Of a DNA stretch of 64,000 bases, positions 13,001 through 23,211 are shown one piece after another (the stretch's first letter is position 1; each line of letters begins with the position of its first letter). The notes below the pieces were generated by a model. It was not told the DNA's origin and searched no databases. It saw only the letters and a program-made list of their open reading frames with translations. The position numbers and the translations under genes are program-made. Location: the NCBI GenBank assembly GCA_020055645.1, contig CM034547.1, positions 63,461,884 through 63,525,883 on the forward strand, read 5' to 3'. The stretch is from Tomocerus qinae. Its lineage: Eukaryota; Arthropoda; Collembola; Entomobryomorpha; Tomoceridae.

Positions 13001-16000
13001 TGTACTCCACATGTTAGTTAGTACATACTAAATATTATACTTATACAAAATTGGAGTAACTTACATAATAAACTACAACTAGTACCTACATCTACTTTAC
13101 TTTTCCATTAACTTATACAATAATATTGTTTGAAGGTAAGTGTTAGTGGTATAACAAGTAAAAGCAATTGATACCTATGCAAATGATCAAAATAAAGGTA
13201 TTTGCATTGCCAAAATGGTTATATCCGTCGTGCCACCGCAGTCGTTTTACTAAAACGTCACTTTTGAGCGTGGATGAACGTTGAACGTACCTATTAAATG
13301 TTTTACGAGTTCATGTTCAATTAGGTATATATAGTAGATCGATAGCGCCGTTAGTGCTGTGGTTTACGTATATAGTTTGCAGTTGATCGTGGACGTTGGA
13401 AATAGTCACAAATTGTCGGTTGCTCGCGAAGGAAATAAACGTAGACTAGTAAAAAAGTAATTTCCGAGAAATCATGGGTAAGGACGGATGAAACGAAAAG
13501 AAATGGAATAAATTCTAAATGCATATACTGCATACATATTTATAAGTTGACTTTATCAGAGTCTGACGTGAGTCAATCTTGTTGAACGGGAGAGTAAGAA
13601 AAGGAGGATAATTCATTCATTCATTCGTTCGGGGTGGGTGGCGTGATTTGACTTGTTACCTGGAATACTGGTTCCCAGAGCCACAAACACAATAGCTGTA
13701 ACAGAGTCTTTAAGTCCAACAGTGCAACCCAAATGAGAGGCCAAGTCTCCAATTACTCCTGTAAGGACTCCAATAGCAAGAATCGACACGACGAAAGCTA
13801 CGTATCCACCTGCCACATCTGCACAAACACTCTCCAGTTTTATCATCAAAACCCCATCATGACTAAAATATTACATTCAATCACATTTGCCATTCATAAA
13901 TAATTATTCATTCACACACCATACATACATGTACATTCAAAAAACATAAAAATTCACAAATATTAGTTGATAGAGATATTGGGTTGAAAAAATACTAAAT
14001 ATCGCTAGTCGTTAACTATTTAATACTTACATAGTAATTTAACTATGTTACTAACATATGGTACATAAAATAAAAATATTTCAACGAATACACAAACTAG
14101 AATACAATTAAAGTGAAAAGATAGTATAAACAGAAAAAACTTGCGTTGTATATTTTACAAAAGTTTGTACCTAAAAGTATACACTAACGCTAAAAAAGTA
14201 AAAGATTCTGATATGTAGTACAGTTAATAGGCTTTCCCCTGAGATAAATTAATTTAATAGTTCATGTTTGATAAATTGTATTGGTATATGAAATATTTCT
14301 TGGCTACGGCCAGCGGCCACGCCAAGATTGTTGGTTACCTGTAGGAGGAATGAACGCAAAAATAATTTTCCAGAAGATGGTCAAAAAGTGCATGACATAG
14401 TCACCACAGGATGGTACTTTCTCCTCTCCTCCTTCACCGTCTTCGTCATCTCCACCGTCTTCATCTCCTTTACAAAAAAGAAACAAATAATCCTTTAGTC
14501 TCGTTAAATATGCGGACGTCATCTTTTGAAGAGAATTCTAGTATTAGTATTATCCCGGGACCTAATTCCTTTCTGCACTGACAGCTACATTGTGAAATTA
14601 TACAATGGATTGTGAAAGTGTGAAGGAAAATAAAGTGTCAGAGCGTAGGGCTGCTGGCTCGCTCGACTTACCCGCATTGACAGTGATAGCTTCAATGAAT
14701 TGTTCTTTCCATGAGGAAGAGCCAACAAGGAGAGAAGCATTAGCTCGCTGAACCAGCTTGTCAACAGTATTCTGAATGGAAGACATAAAAAACAGTTAGA
14801 AGACTCCGACACATATATTATGTATGCATTATGGGCTATTTTGGAAACAGAGCTATTTTCCCATATCCCACAAAATACAATGGGGTACTATGAGTAATAT
14901 CGGCCAATGGTTATTATTTATCATCACGCGTTTCCCAAATAAAGCATCACTATCTTTTTATCGTGGGTTGTTGCCTGCAATAAATGTGTAATGTGTAGCA
15001 TGCAATCTCAAAACTCAACATTAGTAACAAAATATAAACTTGTAGTTTAGTAGCAATGTAGTAAGTAGGTACGGGTGGAAAATGATCTTCTACACTGCTA
15101 AGTACTACGTGATATGTCTACATAGGTATATTATATTGCCTAAGAAAATACTCGACTGACACAAAATGGAATACCGTGGGAGGAATAGATAGCGAGTAAT
15201 TTACATCTATCTAGAATACATTGACAAAAGGAATCTTATTTTTTTGGTAGTTTAGTATCATGGACTGAATTTAAATAGCCCTTTTATACGGGGCTGAATG
15301 GACCTCTATTATTACTTGTTATAGCGAGTTTATTAAAATGGTAATTGAAAACTTACTTTGAACTCTTTGCTCTCTTTGACACGGATCTGTGCACGAATAT
15401 CGGTGCCCAGTTTTGGCCAGCCTTCCATGGCAATCTTGTCGTCTTCAGTTAGGTCCTCCTTAGCTTTCTCAGAAATGGCCAATGCTGCTCCTTCATCTGA
15501 TGTTCATACAATCAACCCCCAAACATAACCACCATATGAATACTTAGGCCATATGTCTCGGCCGATGATACATATAACGATCAGAGTGAAATAAATAATA
15601 ATGTAGGAAGACGATTACAGATACAAATACTTATAGACACATAAGTACGTACCTACATCTACTAACGAAGTAATTCTAGGAAAAATAAAATAAAATAAAT
15701 AGGAAATTCAATATATAAAGCAGTCTAAGAAAGAATAAAGAGACTTGAGTATCGAGGGTCTTTCCAAGGAAATTGGTCCAACTAGAGGCAAGACGAGGCG
15801 AGGGCCAAAGAGTGAGTAAAGTCGGAGGCAGAGAATTCGGAGCAGGTTTAAGGAATCAGTTCTTAGCTTAGATTTATCCACATTACCACAAAATAAGCAG
15901 GGTCTTTTCATTACTGCCATTATGCTTCTCTACACAAATCCTACAATAAATAGTCATAGCTTTACACAATCCAACTGTTCACATAGTCTTTGTTCTATTG

Positions 16001-19000
16001 AAATGTGAACTTACCTACTTTTACTGTCCACTGTAATTTTAATTAAGCTTTCTAATTTTTATTCAATTAGAAATGAATTTTGAACTGGTTAAAATGCATT
16101 TTTCAAACTAGAACAATTGTTAGTTTTAACATTGGAAAAGTATATTTTAAGTACTGTCTGTTATGTACGGTATTCTTGGAAGACCATTTTGTTCAATTCA
16201 CTGAAAAGTCAAGTCCAAGAGTCAACGGCCCGAAGACAAGGCAAAAAGACAACATAAAAACACGCCACAAAATATCATGACACACAAAGATTAATCAGTG
16301 AGATGTAAACATTACTTGACTTAGTAACAATTGGATATATTTTTGTTAGTGAATTAACGAATCTCATTCAAGAATGATGAGCACACAGATAAATACCTCA
16401 TTAAACAATATAGCATTTGTCCATTGTAGTCTATTGCTTACTTGTACTATACGTAATATTAGATACTGTATTTGATGTTGATCTACACATAAAGATAAAC
16501 TGTAACTCGTACTACACTATCAAATCCCATAAATTGTAAATCCCAGAAGATTTCTAGTCTGCGTCCGTCCTCCGATACCATTACATTCGTTTTTAGTTTA
16601 AATGGTTTTAGTTGTCTACCACCATTTCACATTATCTGCGAGAGATACAACTTCCATAGTATAAATACAAACTAAATGAAAACGATTATTAAAACATTAT
16701 TATGCACATAACAATAATCATGATCTCTTTTAGAATCACCATAAAAGTTGTTTTAAATAACATTTCAGAACTAATAGAAGACATTAAGTTCAACAAGTAC
16801 TTACAAACATTGAAATAGTAGTGTAGGATTCCATCAGGTAGGTTTCCTTATAACTAAGGAATTGATGGTAGAAATAATAAAAATGACATACTCCGTAAGT
16901 CCGATATTTTTTATCGAGAAGTAACATGGTTCAGTGAGATATTATTTTACTTGTATACAATATTCTAAAAAGAGATCGATAGTTATGTACGTACATAACT
17001 GCATAAATGATAAACTGCAAAAAGGAATAATAAAAAAATTGGCTTTAGTTTGATTATGATTATGAAAGCTGTTTCTGTGTTAATGTTAGCTGAAAAAGAT
17101 AAGTTTGTTAGTTGAGGAGGCCGGAGTGGAGTGAGCATTTAAAATGGCAAACGACAACCTATGTGAGTATAAATGCACAGACAGACAGATAAATAAATCT
17201 TATGTAATCTGTAAATGGGCACATAATCATTTATCAATAAAAAGTGCAGTGCATAGAAGTGCAAATATTTATCAGCATGAGTCCATGAGTGGAGTCAGTC
17301 ATCTACGGCTCTTATTAGAATGTCATTTCAGTGAGGAGGAAAGGATACAGTGAATGAGTACGTTTGTATTGTAACGTAACGTAATTGTGGATCGGTTAGG
17401 AGAAAAGTCTAAATCTAAGTAAATGACTAAATTCTAGTAATTATTGTCAGTGAATTCTACAATTCTACTACACGGTAAAAATAGACCAGTAATTGGCTCT
17501 ATAGACTAAATGCCTATGGTAGTGCATTTAGTTTTAGTACTACTTTTGATGAGTTCTGCTAATAGAACTATAACTACGATCGTTTAAATGATTACAGGAT
17601 GCATAGGAGTTGAGTGAGAGTGAGAAGAAACATTTTTAGTTCTGTGGGTGATAGAATACTAATAATAGTACCTATATGTACCCAAACTCTGTGCTGGATA
17701 TTTTCCAAAAGGTGTGGTAATGGAAATAAAGAGAAGAAGAAGAAAACTAAAAGAGACGGCTAAGCATTTTGATTGTGAACATCGCACTTACTGGAGTATA
17801 GGCATTCGTTTGATTGATTGATTGATTCGTGAGAGACGATTTTACGGCAGAACACAAGTGTGTAATTGGCAGGACACAAAAATATGCAATAGGGAAAAAA
17901 CCAATTAGCATTGCCTTGAAACGTTTATGTTTATGCTTGTTTTTTATGTACTACGGTAGTAAGTAGGAATACATGGCATAAAATACTTTGTCTTATGCGT
18001 GCTCTTATTTATTTTGAAAAGTTCTACGGCACTTACAGTGCAATTTGCATTGTCAATTATAATTTCAAGCTGCTGGACATCAAAATGGAGTAGTATACAG
18101 TGCTTAGTGCTTTTTACTAGTGCTAGTATTTTTCTAGCCTCAACTCAAGACTTAAATAGCAGTAAAATGAGCTTTTTATTTATTTAATTCTAGCAACTCT
18201 GCATAATTTGATATTGGGTAAGTTATATTTATTTTAGTGTCACCTAAACAGTATCAAGTGTAATGTACGTCAATTGATAGCTTATTAAGTTCATAAACAG
18301 AAAAAGTGAGTTAAAAATGATCAAAAAAAAAGAAAATTACGCATTATAGAAAAGTAAATTAGATCGAAGAAAAAATAGAGCGCACACTGGCATACCAAAA
18401 TGACAGCAGCAAACAAATCAAGATACATAACAATACTGATTAAATTCAAATCTACTAGAACTAGTTACTTTAGTCGGCCTCCTCATCATTTCACATTGCA
18501 TAAAATTACAAAATCACAGGAGCATTCCTCATTAAAATCATAAATCATAGCAACTTGGGGCATTTAACAGAAAATTCTCTCTCAACTCACCTCATGGCTC
18601 ATTAACACCTCAGTCATTCATTCATAAGTTAAGTACTTGAGAAACAGTTGTCATCAACAAAAGCTAAAAATAATCAGTACGTCTCACCACAGACAAGCAA
18701 ATAAACCAACAGAAATTCTACAAGTCGAAATCAACAACCAAGACTATCTATCGTCTGCTGAACGGAATTAAATTACTCATAAAATTAAAAACACTAAACA
18801 AAGAAAACACTTGCCTTCAATGACCCGGGGCTCCTTCAAGTTAACATAAAACAAAACATCTTTTTCGTAGCTATCTTCTTCTAAGATTTGAACTGGGATG
18901 TAGCACCTGGGTAGAGTGAAAATCAGAAATAACGTGAAATATTGTTAATACAACAATACCCCACATTTTGTCATCATGCATTGGAAATTTTTTGAAGAAA

Positions 19001-20765
19001 TAATAAAGATTTAGATTTACTCAGTTTGGTTGTCGTCAAAAATGAGTTCTCCTTCCATGTGCACGTAATCTTTTCCAGCTTTGGCAGTTCCTTCTTCAGT
19101 TTCGTAAGGTACAGCAACTTTTCCTCGAGCACCACTCCAGCGACTAACTTTCAAATCGTAGGTACCAATAGATTCAACCGTGTCGACATCTTTAGTGGCA
19201 ATATTGAAAATACCACAATGATCATCATCGAGGATGATTACAGTGGCCAAGAATGGGGTAGAGAGTTGTACTTCAGGAAGCTTGGGAGACTGGCCAGCAG
19301 CTCCATTAGTAATAGCATCAGAAGCAAAGCGCGCATTGCTCAAACGGACATAAAAATGCTCATCTTCTTCAAAAACATCGTCGTCGATGACCTCCAGGGT
19401 AATTGTTTTAGTTCTTTCTCCAGGGCCGAAAGTGATGGTGCCCTCAGCACTTTTGTAATCAGCGTCACCGGAAGCAGTTCCATCTTCGGTTTTGTAATCA
19501 ACAAGAACAGCGAGACTTAGGTCACCTCCATCTCGACCTACCGTGACTTGAAATTCTCCGACATTCTCCATGACAGTGTAATGGCCGGGGTCAAAGTAAA
19601 TTCTGGAGATATTATCGTCCTTCTTGTCGGTTTCTGTTTCGGACTGTCCTACACCTTCTATACTGGATTCTGATGCTGCCTTTTCTTGGATCTTCTTCAT
19701 CAAATTTTGTCCGCCCATAAGTTTTCTTGTAGCTTGCATTCGGTAGAAAGCGCGACTTTTGGGTCCCTTGTTGAGGATTTCTTCACGTGCCAACAGTTCA
19801 AGTTGTTCTGCTTCAATATTGGGGTATTTTTTCCTTAAATCTCTCAAGACTTTAATATAATCTCTGCGACTCTCTTCAAACTCTCTGACTTCGTCACTCA
19901 TTCCCTCCTCCTCGAAAACGCGAAGACCTCCTTCATTGAGTTTTCCAAGTTCTGTTGCGCTGCCTTCGGCTTCAACGATCACACCACGTTTATTCATTCG
20001 ATACTGTTTGCTCAAATATTTGTAGATGAGAAGTCTTCGGTCAGCAATGTAAGCAGTACCAACAGTGGCTGGGAAAAATAGGAAAGTGACGATACCCTCC
20101 CACAAGTCGACGACTCCCGGCGTGATGAATTTCAGAATGACCAGGAGCCACAAGTAAGCGAATACAGACCAGGTAGCCGTGACAAAGAATACTCTCAAGT
20201 GCTTGATTTTCCTCACCTCTCCATTAGGAATCACATAAACACAAATGGCAATAATGATGAGAAGATTGAAAGCGGCCGAACCGACGATAGTTCCAGGGCC
20301 CAAATCTCCAGACTCGAAATTCTTGGCGTAGATTTCAATGATCGAGAGCAAAATCTCGGGTGCAGAAGATCCCAACGCCATCAAGGTTAAATTGGCGACT
20401 GTCTCATTCCACACACGGACGACAACAATCTGAGTCTCGCCATTCGGTCTCTTCACCTTAATCTCCTTTTCTTTGGACGTGATGACTTCAATAGATGCCA
20501 TGAACCTATCTGAGACAATGCTCACACCGATGAACATGTACAACATGGCTAAGAAGTAAGCAAGACCTCTTGCGAATCGATCTCCGAAACTGAGGTCATC
20601 CTGCGGCTCCCAAACAGGAAGAAGCAGTCCAGGCTCACATTTTGTATCACTTTTCGTTTCATTCCCGTCGTCTGCCGCCGTACCGGAAATACAGCAAGCC
20701 AATGTACCCAAAACCAGCAACAGCTTCCCCATCCCACTACTACACGCACTCACTGTTCTCCCCAT
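9834..20765 (-). CDS. Calx: Na+/Ca2+ exchanger (SLC8/NCX family, Calx-like), complete coding region with duplicated alpha-2 exon
   Basis: Plasma-membrane antiporter that moves Na+ in exchange for Ca2+. In transcript order the coding exons are 20765-19021, 18906-18815, 15496-15357, 14771-14672, 14467-14339, one of 13818-13660 or 12864-12706, 10321-10123 and 10041-9834. With either alternative the total is 2772 nt, giving 923 residues plus stop, close to the usual length of about 950. Domains in order: signal peptide about 13-30; alpha-1 repeat 125-170 ([17 protein letters not shown], then [14 protein letters not shown]); XIP-like basic segment 243-262; Calx-beta 1 about 388-516; Calx-beta 2 about 518-655; acidic patch 693-706; alpha-2 repeat 736-825; C-terminus ending [11 protein letters not shown]. 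The Glu137 and Asp789 positions match the ion-binding acids of the family. Identity is from recognised motifs; the phases agree at every junction. Confidence 0.95.
10123..10321 (-). CDS. Calx: NCX exon, second half of the alpha-2 repeat (constitutive)
   Basis: Acceptor ACCCTTCAG|ATACG and donor GGAAG|GTATGA. It reads [38 protein letters not shown], then a loop ending [20 protein letters not shown] is the diagnostic second part of the alpha-2 repeat. The Asp codon at the start (residue 789) is split: G comes from whichever alternative exon precedes it, and AT comes from this exon. Confidence 0.95.
10322..12705 (-). other. Intron downstream of the alternative exons (2384 nt)
   Basis: I saw no third copy of the alpha-2 exon here. 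Two short perfect 8-bp inverted repeats are visible, at 10942-10949 with 10976-10983 and at 11101-11108 with 11115-11122. Both are within chance expectation. Confidence 0.6.
12706..12864 (-). CDS. Calx: NCX alternative alpha-2 exon, distal copy (6b)
   Basis: 159 nt with acceptor TTTGCTATTCAG|ATTTA and donor GTCCCAG|GTAAAA. It encodes [20 protein letters not shown], then [33 protein letters not shown]. This is the membrane helix and GDLASH..GCTVGL..DSVTA core of the alpha-2 repeat. It matches the proximal copy (13660-13818) at 43 of 53 residues, with the same length and same phases (1 to 1). It is intact, with no stops and good splice sites, so it is not a decayed duplicate. Confidence 0.92.
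12865..13659 (-). other. Intron between the two alternative exons (795 nt)
   Basis: AT-rich, with no coding similarity to either flanking exon. At 795 nt it is too long for exclusivity to come from donor and branch point being too close. Competing RNA structures or trans-acting factors would have to enforce the choice; I could not identify docking and selector sequences by eye. Confidence 0.6.
13660..13818 (-). CDS. Calx: NCX alternative alpha-2 exon, proximal copy (6a)
   Basis: 159 nt with acceptor GTTTGTGCAG|ATGTG and donor ATTCCAG|GTAACA. It encodes [20 protein letters not shown], then [33 protein letters not shown]. It differs from the distal copy at ten positions, mostly in the outer part of the helix (LLD/VAG, T/A, S/A, AF/GV) and conservatively later (R/K, A/V, V/I). 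Residues invariant across NCX proteins are kept in both. The Lys before DSVTA matches the family more closely, so this copy may be the ancestral-like form. Confidence 0.92.
14339..14467 (-). CDS. Calx: NCX exon, acidic linker and first helix after the loop
   Basis: Acceptor TTTTGTAAAG|GAGAT and donor CCTACAG|GTAACC. It encodes an acidic run ([17 protein letters not shown]), then [20 protein letters not shown] and [23 protein letters not shown] is a conserved NCX block at the end of the cytoplasmic loop. The last base G joins AT of either alternative exon to make Asp736. Confidence 0.94.
14672..14771 (-). CDS. Calx: NCX exon, end of the cytoplasmic loop
   Basis: 100 nt with acceptor TCTTCCATTCAG|AAT and donor AATGCGG|GTAAG. 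It encodes [17 protein letters not shown] followed by [17 protein letters not shown]. The [14 protein letters not shown] block is strongly diagnostic for NCX. The upstream in-frame ATG at 14786 lies in the intron. Confidence 0.94.
15357..15496 (-). CDS. Calx: NCX exon, end of Calx-beta 2
   Basis: 140 nt with acceptor GAACATCAG|ATGAAG and donor TTCAAA|GTAAGT. It encodes [20 protein letters not shown], then [27 protein letters not shown]. The IRV.ESKEFK|NTVDKL junction matches NCX proteins closely. The interrupted beta-domain with an acidic and lysine-rich insert is usual for invertebrate exchangers. Confidence 0.93.
15497..18814 (-). other. NCX intron (3318 nt)
   Basis: The largest intron inside the coding region. 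In vertebrate SLC8A1 the mutually exclusive and cassette exons lie in this part of the loop. I looked here for a second copy of the 92-nt exon 18815-18906 and saw none. A (TGAT)n microsatellite lies at 17811-17827. Short ORFs such as 15708-15920 show no NCX similarity. Confidence 0.6.
17811..17827. repeat. Short (TGAT)n microsatellite
   Basis: About four perfect tetranucleotide units inside the NCX intron. Confidence 0.75.
18815..18906 (-). CDS. Calx: NCX exon, Calx-beta 2 middle strands, with GC splice donor
   Basis: 92 nt. The acceptor CTCTACCCAG|GTGCT follows the GA left by the large exon, making the Glu of [20 protein letters not shown]. The exon continues [11 protein letters not shown]. 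The frame-keeping donor is GAAG|GCAAGT, a textbook GC donor. The next GT, four bases on, would give an immediate stop. This position is equivalent to the mutually exclusive exon of vertebrate SLC8A1; only one copy is visible here. Confidence 0.9.
19021..20765 (-). CDS. Calx: NCX first coding exon (signal peptide to Calx-beta 2)
   Basis: 1745 nt, residues 1-582. The start is the ATG at 20765-20763. An in-frame TGA four codons upstream (20777-20775) fixes it, and G at -3 and +4 suits initiation. Residues 13-30 ([18 protein letters not shown]) form a signal peptide. Membrane segments lie near 66-84, 125-145, 160-180, 190-213 and 222-240. The alpha-1 repeat holds GSSAPE (Glu137) and GSAAFN. A basic XIP-like segment [18 protein letters not shown] spans 243-260. 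Calx-beta 1 has Glu400, DYKTEDGTA (423-431), [13 protein letters not shown] (461-473) and LDDDHCG (512-518), the expected Ca2+-binding acids. Calx-beta 2 starts with [18 protein letters not shown]. The donor is ACTGA|GTAAAT. Confidence 0.96.
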
Positions 20766-20878
20766 CACGCTTTCTCAAATCTCTCCAGCTACGTCTACCC
20801 TAAACTAACAACAAACCAGATGAACACTTTATCTTCACAAATAACTCTCCAACTAACTAACCTAACCTACCTAGACTA

Positions 20879-20896
20879 GGTTTAAATATTTAAACC
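20879..20896. repeat. 18-bp perfect palindrome in the NCX leader
   Basis: GGTTTAAATATTTAAACC equals its own reverse complement. It overlaps a second near-palindrome, CCTAGACTAGG (20870-20880). It could be a protein site on DNA or a hairpin in the RNA leader about 115 nt before the start codon. Confidence 0.8.
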
Positions 20897-20901
20897 CACA
20901 A

Positions 20902-20934
20902 TCAGCTTTTACTTTCACTACAGTCCAGGTACAT
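20902..20934 (-). promoter_or_regulatory. Upstream ORF in the NCX leader (10 codons)
   Basis: ATG at 20934-20932 and TGA at 20904-20902, encoding MYLDCSESKS. I found no other ATG between the acceptor at 21107 and the main start, so this is the only visible upstream ORF. It ends 136 nt before the main ATG, which suits reinitiation. Whether it is translated is unknown. Confidence 0.55.
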
Positions 20935-23192
20935 TTGGAGTCGTTCGTCGTTCCTTCTCTTCTTCTCTCCACTCACAGACAACAACCAACTTCTAATTCT
21001 TCACTCCCGGGTTTCTTCGAGGTAAATTAAAGCAGCAATGAAGTGGCACACAACGCAATATGCTTTTCTCGCTCGCACCCACCACCCAATCACTCACTCC
21101 GAGGATCTGAAAAGAGAAAATAACAGGCGCTTTAGCAAAAAGAAATTGAAACTCTCTCTGTGACATGATAAATAGACTGTAACGTTAGCACTACTACAAC
21201 TAACTAATGCACCTATAAATAAACTACAACAGACTTGAATTTCTACTACTATCTTCTGCACTTACGTACTTTCTCGTGTTCACAAAGAAGTAAGCCGAGA
21301 AATGTAACTCTCTCTGTTTGCATTAGTAAGCTGAAGCTAAGGATGAGTACTATTCACATTTAGTAATTGTTCTACATATAACGGTGTATTATTATATAGG
21401 GCACTGTATCTTGACGTAGAATCCTTAAAGAAAACCTGGACAATTGTCTCTACGATTTATTCTTCAGGAGAACGAAAGGTCTACAATGGTCGAGGTCATT
21501 CAATTGCATTTTCCTCTATTGGGGATTCTACGGTATGTATCTGTATGTGGAAGATGCAATGTTGATGTTGATAGTGCACGTGGGACTGGGAAGAGTGGTT
21601 GCTAAATGATGAGAGCTTTTCCCTGTTCCCTTCGCTTTCTCCCAACTTTCACCAAATCTCCACAGCAGAGGAAAATAAAGCCACATTGACTACCGCATCC
21701 ACAAAACCGTCTCTCTCCAGACTCTCCACTTCGGATACACATTATATATATTCTACACAAGATACACCACTGACAAACTACAAGACGAAAACTGACAATG
21801 ACAGAAGAGTTTTCCCTCATTCAATCTACACGGATGCTGAATAGTGATAGTCAGCAATCGAATTAGTTAAATCTACACAACACTCACTACCAGTCAAATT
21901 CTATACCCATTAAATCTATCTACTAGTATTTCCAGGTAAGCAGTGGATTACATTAATGTCTCATCTCCGTCTCAACATGATATACTAAACTATTTATAAT
22001 GTACCTGACCAACTTGTCACATACTTACTACTGCATTATTGTCCAAAGTGGTCGTAGTTAACCATGAGTCTCTTGTTGTTACTAAAGTTAACTTTTAAAA
22101 GGTAAAACAAGATTATTCCATGTCACGTAAACTTTGTGCGGTAAGACTGATACATGTAATATAACATGTCATTACATTATCTACTACTAATGTGCATATG
22201 CATGCATTAGAGGAAAAGAGTCGTGTGGACAACTTTACAGCAAACGAATGCTCTTAAAGTTGTAGCAGCACTTTAGAGTCTTTTTCTCCAACTACTAGTA
22301 GCATTTGCATATAAAAGTATATTGTAAATTCTGTTTCTATCTATTTACTACTACAGATCAGGTTTCGCTAACTACTTACTATGCACATGGTTCCATTGCG
22401 GATAGCTCACTACAGACGTGTAATGCCGATTTTGGTGGTTCGTAAAGACTGCACATGTAGATACACGTAGTACAAAAGTAGGTACGTGTTGAAATGTGTT
22501 TTGCTGGAGGGTGTACAGTACGAGTAGTGAGTACCTTAATGGTGTAATGTGCCTTTATTTTAATGGACTTTAGTAGCGCTTGTATATGGGAAGTGTAATG
22601 TATATGTATGTAATGTGGCCAGCGTATAGATATCAACCGAAGCACACTGTGCAGCAGATTTTGCCACATCCTCTGAGAAACTATTGGTTATAGGCATATA
22701 TATGTACTTATCTGTATAAAATGTCTATAGAGTGTAGTAGGTGCATGGTGCAACAGTAGGAGTAGTACTTATGGTTTACTATAATATATACAGTATCCTT
22801 CTTTCACGGGTGTTGTTGTTATGTAATGTTGGTATGCATTTTGGAATGAGGCAAGGCACAGAAATAAAAGACGATGTTGTTGGAGGAAGTTGGTGCAGAG
22901 ACTTTTACAGATAGTTGTCCTGTCATGTTTTGAGAGGGCTGGTTGCTTTAGTTTAGTTTTTGGATCCCTGTGCTTCCGTCCCACTCATCGTCAGTGAATT
23001 CAACTGCGCCTGCCGCTCTCTCTGCGTTTTTGCTCCTTACATGTAAGTACTTACTACATTGTCTGAACCGACAATATAGCGGCTCTTACTCCTTACTATT
23101 ACATTGCATATTGCAATACTAGATAAGGAGCTACATGCTTCTAGTATGTCCATTTAGTACATCAACCTTATATAACTAGTAGTGTTTACTAA

Positions 23193-23211
23193 ATATATAT
23201 ATATATATATA
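23193..23211. repeat. (AT)n microsatellite
   Basis: Nineteen bases of perfect alternating AT, the longest pure dinucleotide run noticed in the window. Confidence 0.85.

Larger units (their letters stand above)
20766..21106 (-). other. Calx: NCX 5' untranslated part of the first coding exon
   Basis: A strong acceptor on the minus strand (TTTTCTCTTTTCAG|ATCCTC, AG at 21108-21107) marks the left edge of the leader, so at least one non-coding exon lies further upstream. The leader holds one 10-codon upstream ORF and paired palindromes. Just after the acceptor is a donor-like GGAGTGAGTG, so a very short exon here cannot be excluded. Confidence 0.6.

Noticed and set aside
14585..14812. 75-codon minus-strand ORF overlapping the [11 protein letters not shown] exon
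   Set aside because: Wrong frame relative to the conserved NCX sequence.
19026..19520. 164-codon plus-strand ORF inside the exchanger exon
   Set aside because: It is the antisense shadow of the large Calx-beta coding exon, with no splice or family support.
20766..20768. GTG one codon before the exchanger ATG as a start
   Set aside because: Eukaryotic initiation favours the adjacent ATG at 20765, and an in-frame TGA lies just upstream.
20851..20875. CTAACCTAACCTACC resembling the insect telomere repeat TTAGG
   Set aside because: Only about two imperfect units, so no telomeric tract.
22379..22669. 96-codon minus-strand ORF
   Set aside because: Composition dominated by His, Tyr and Thr from AT-rich words, with no family and no splice context.
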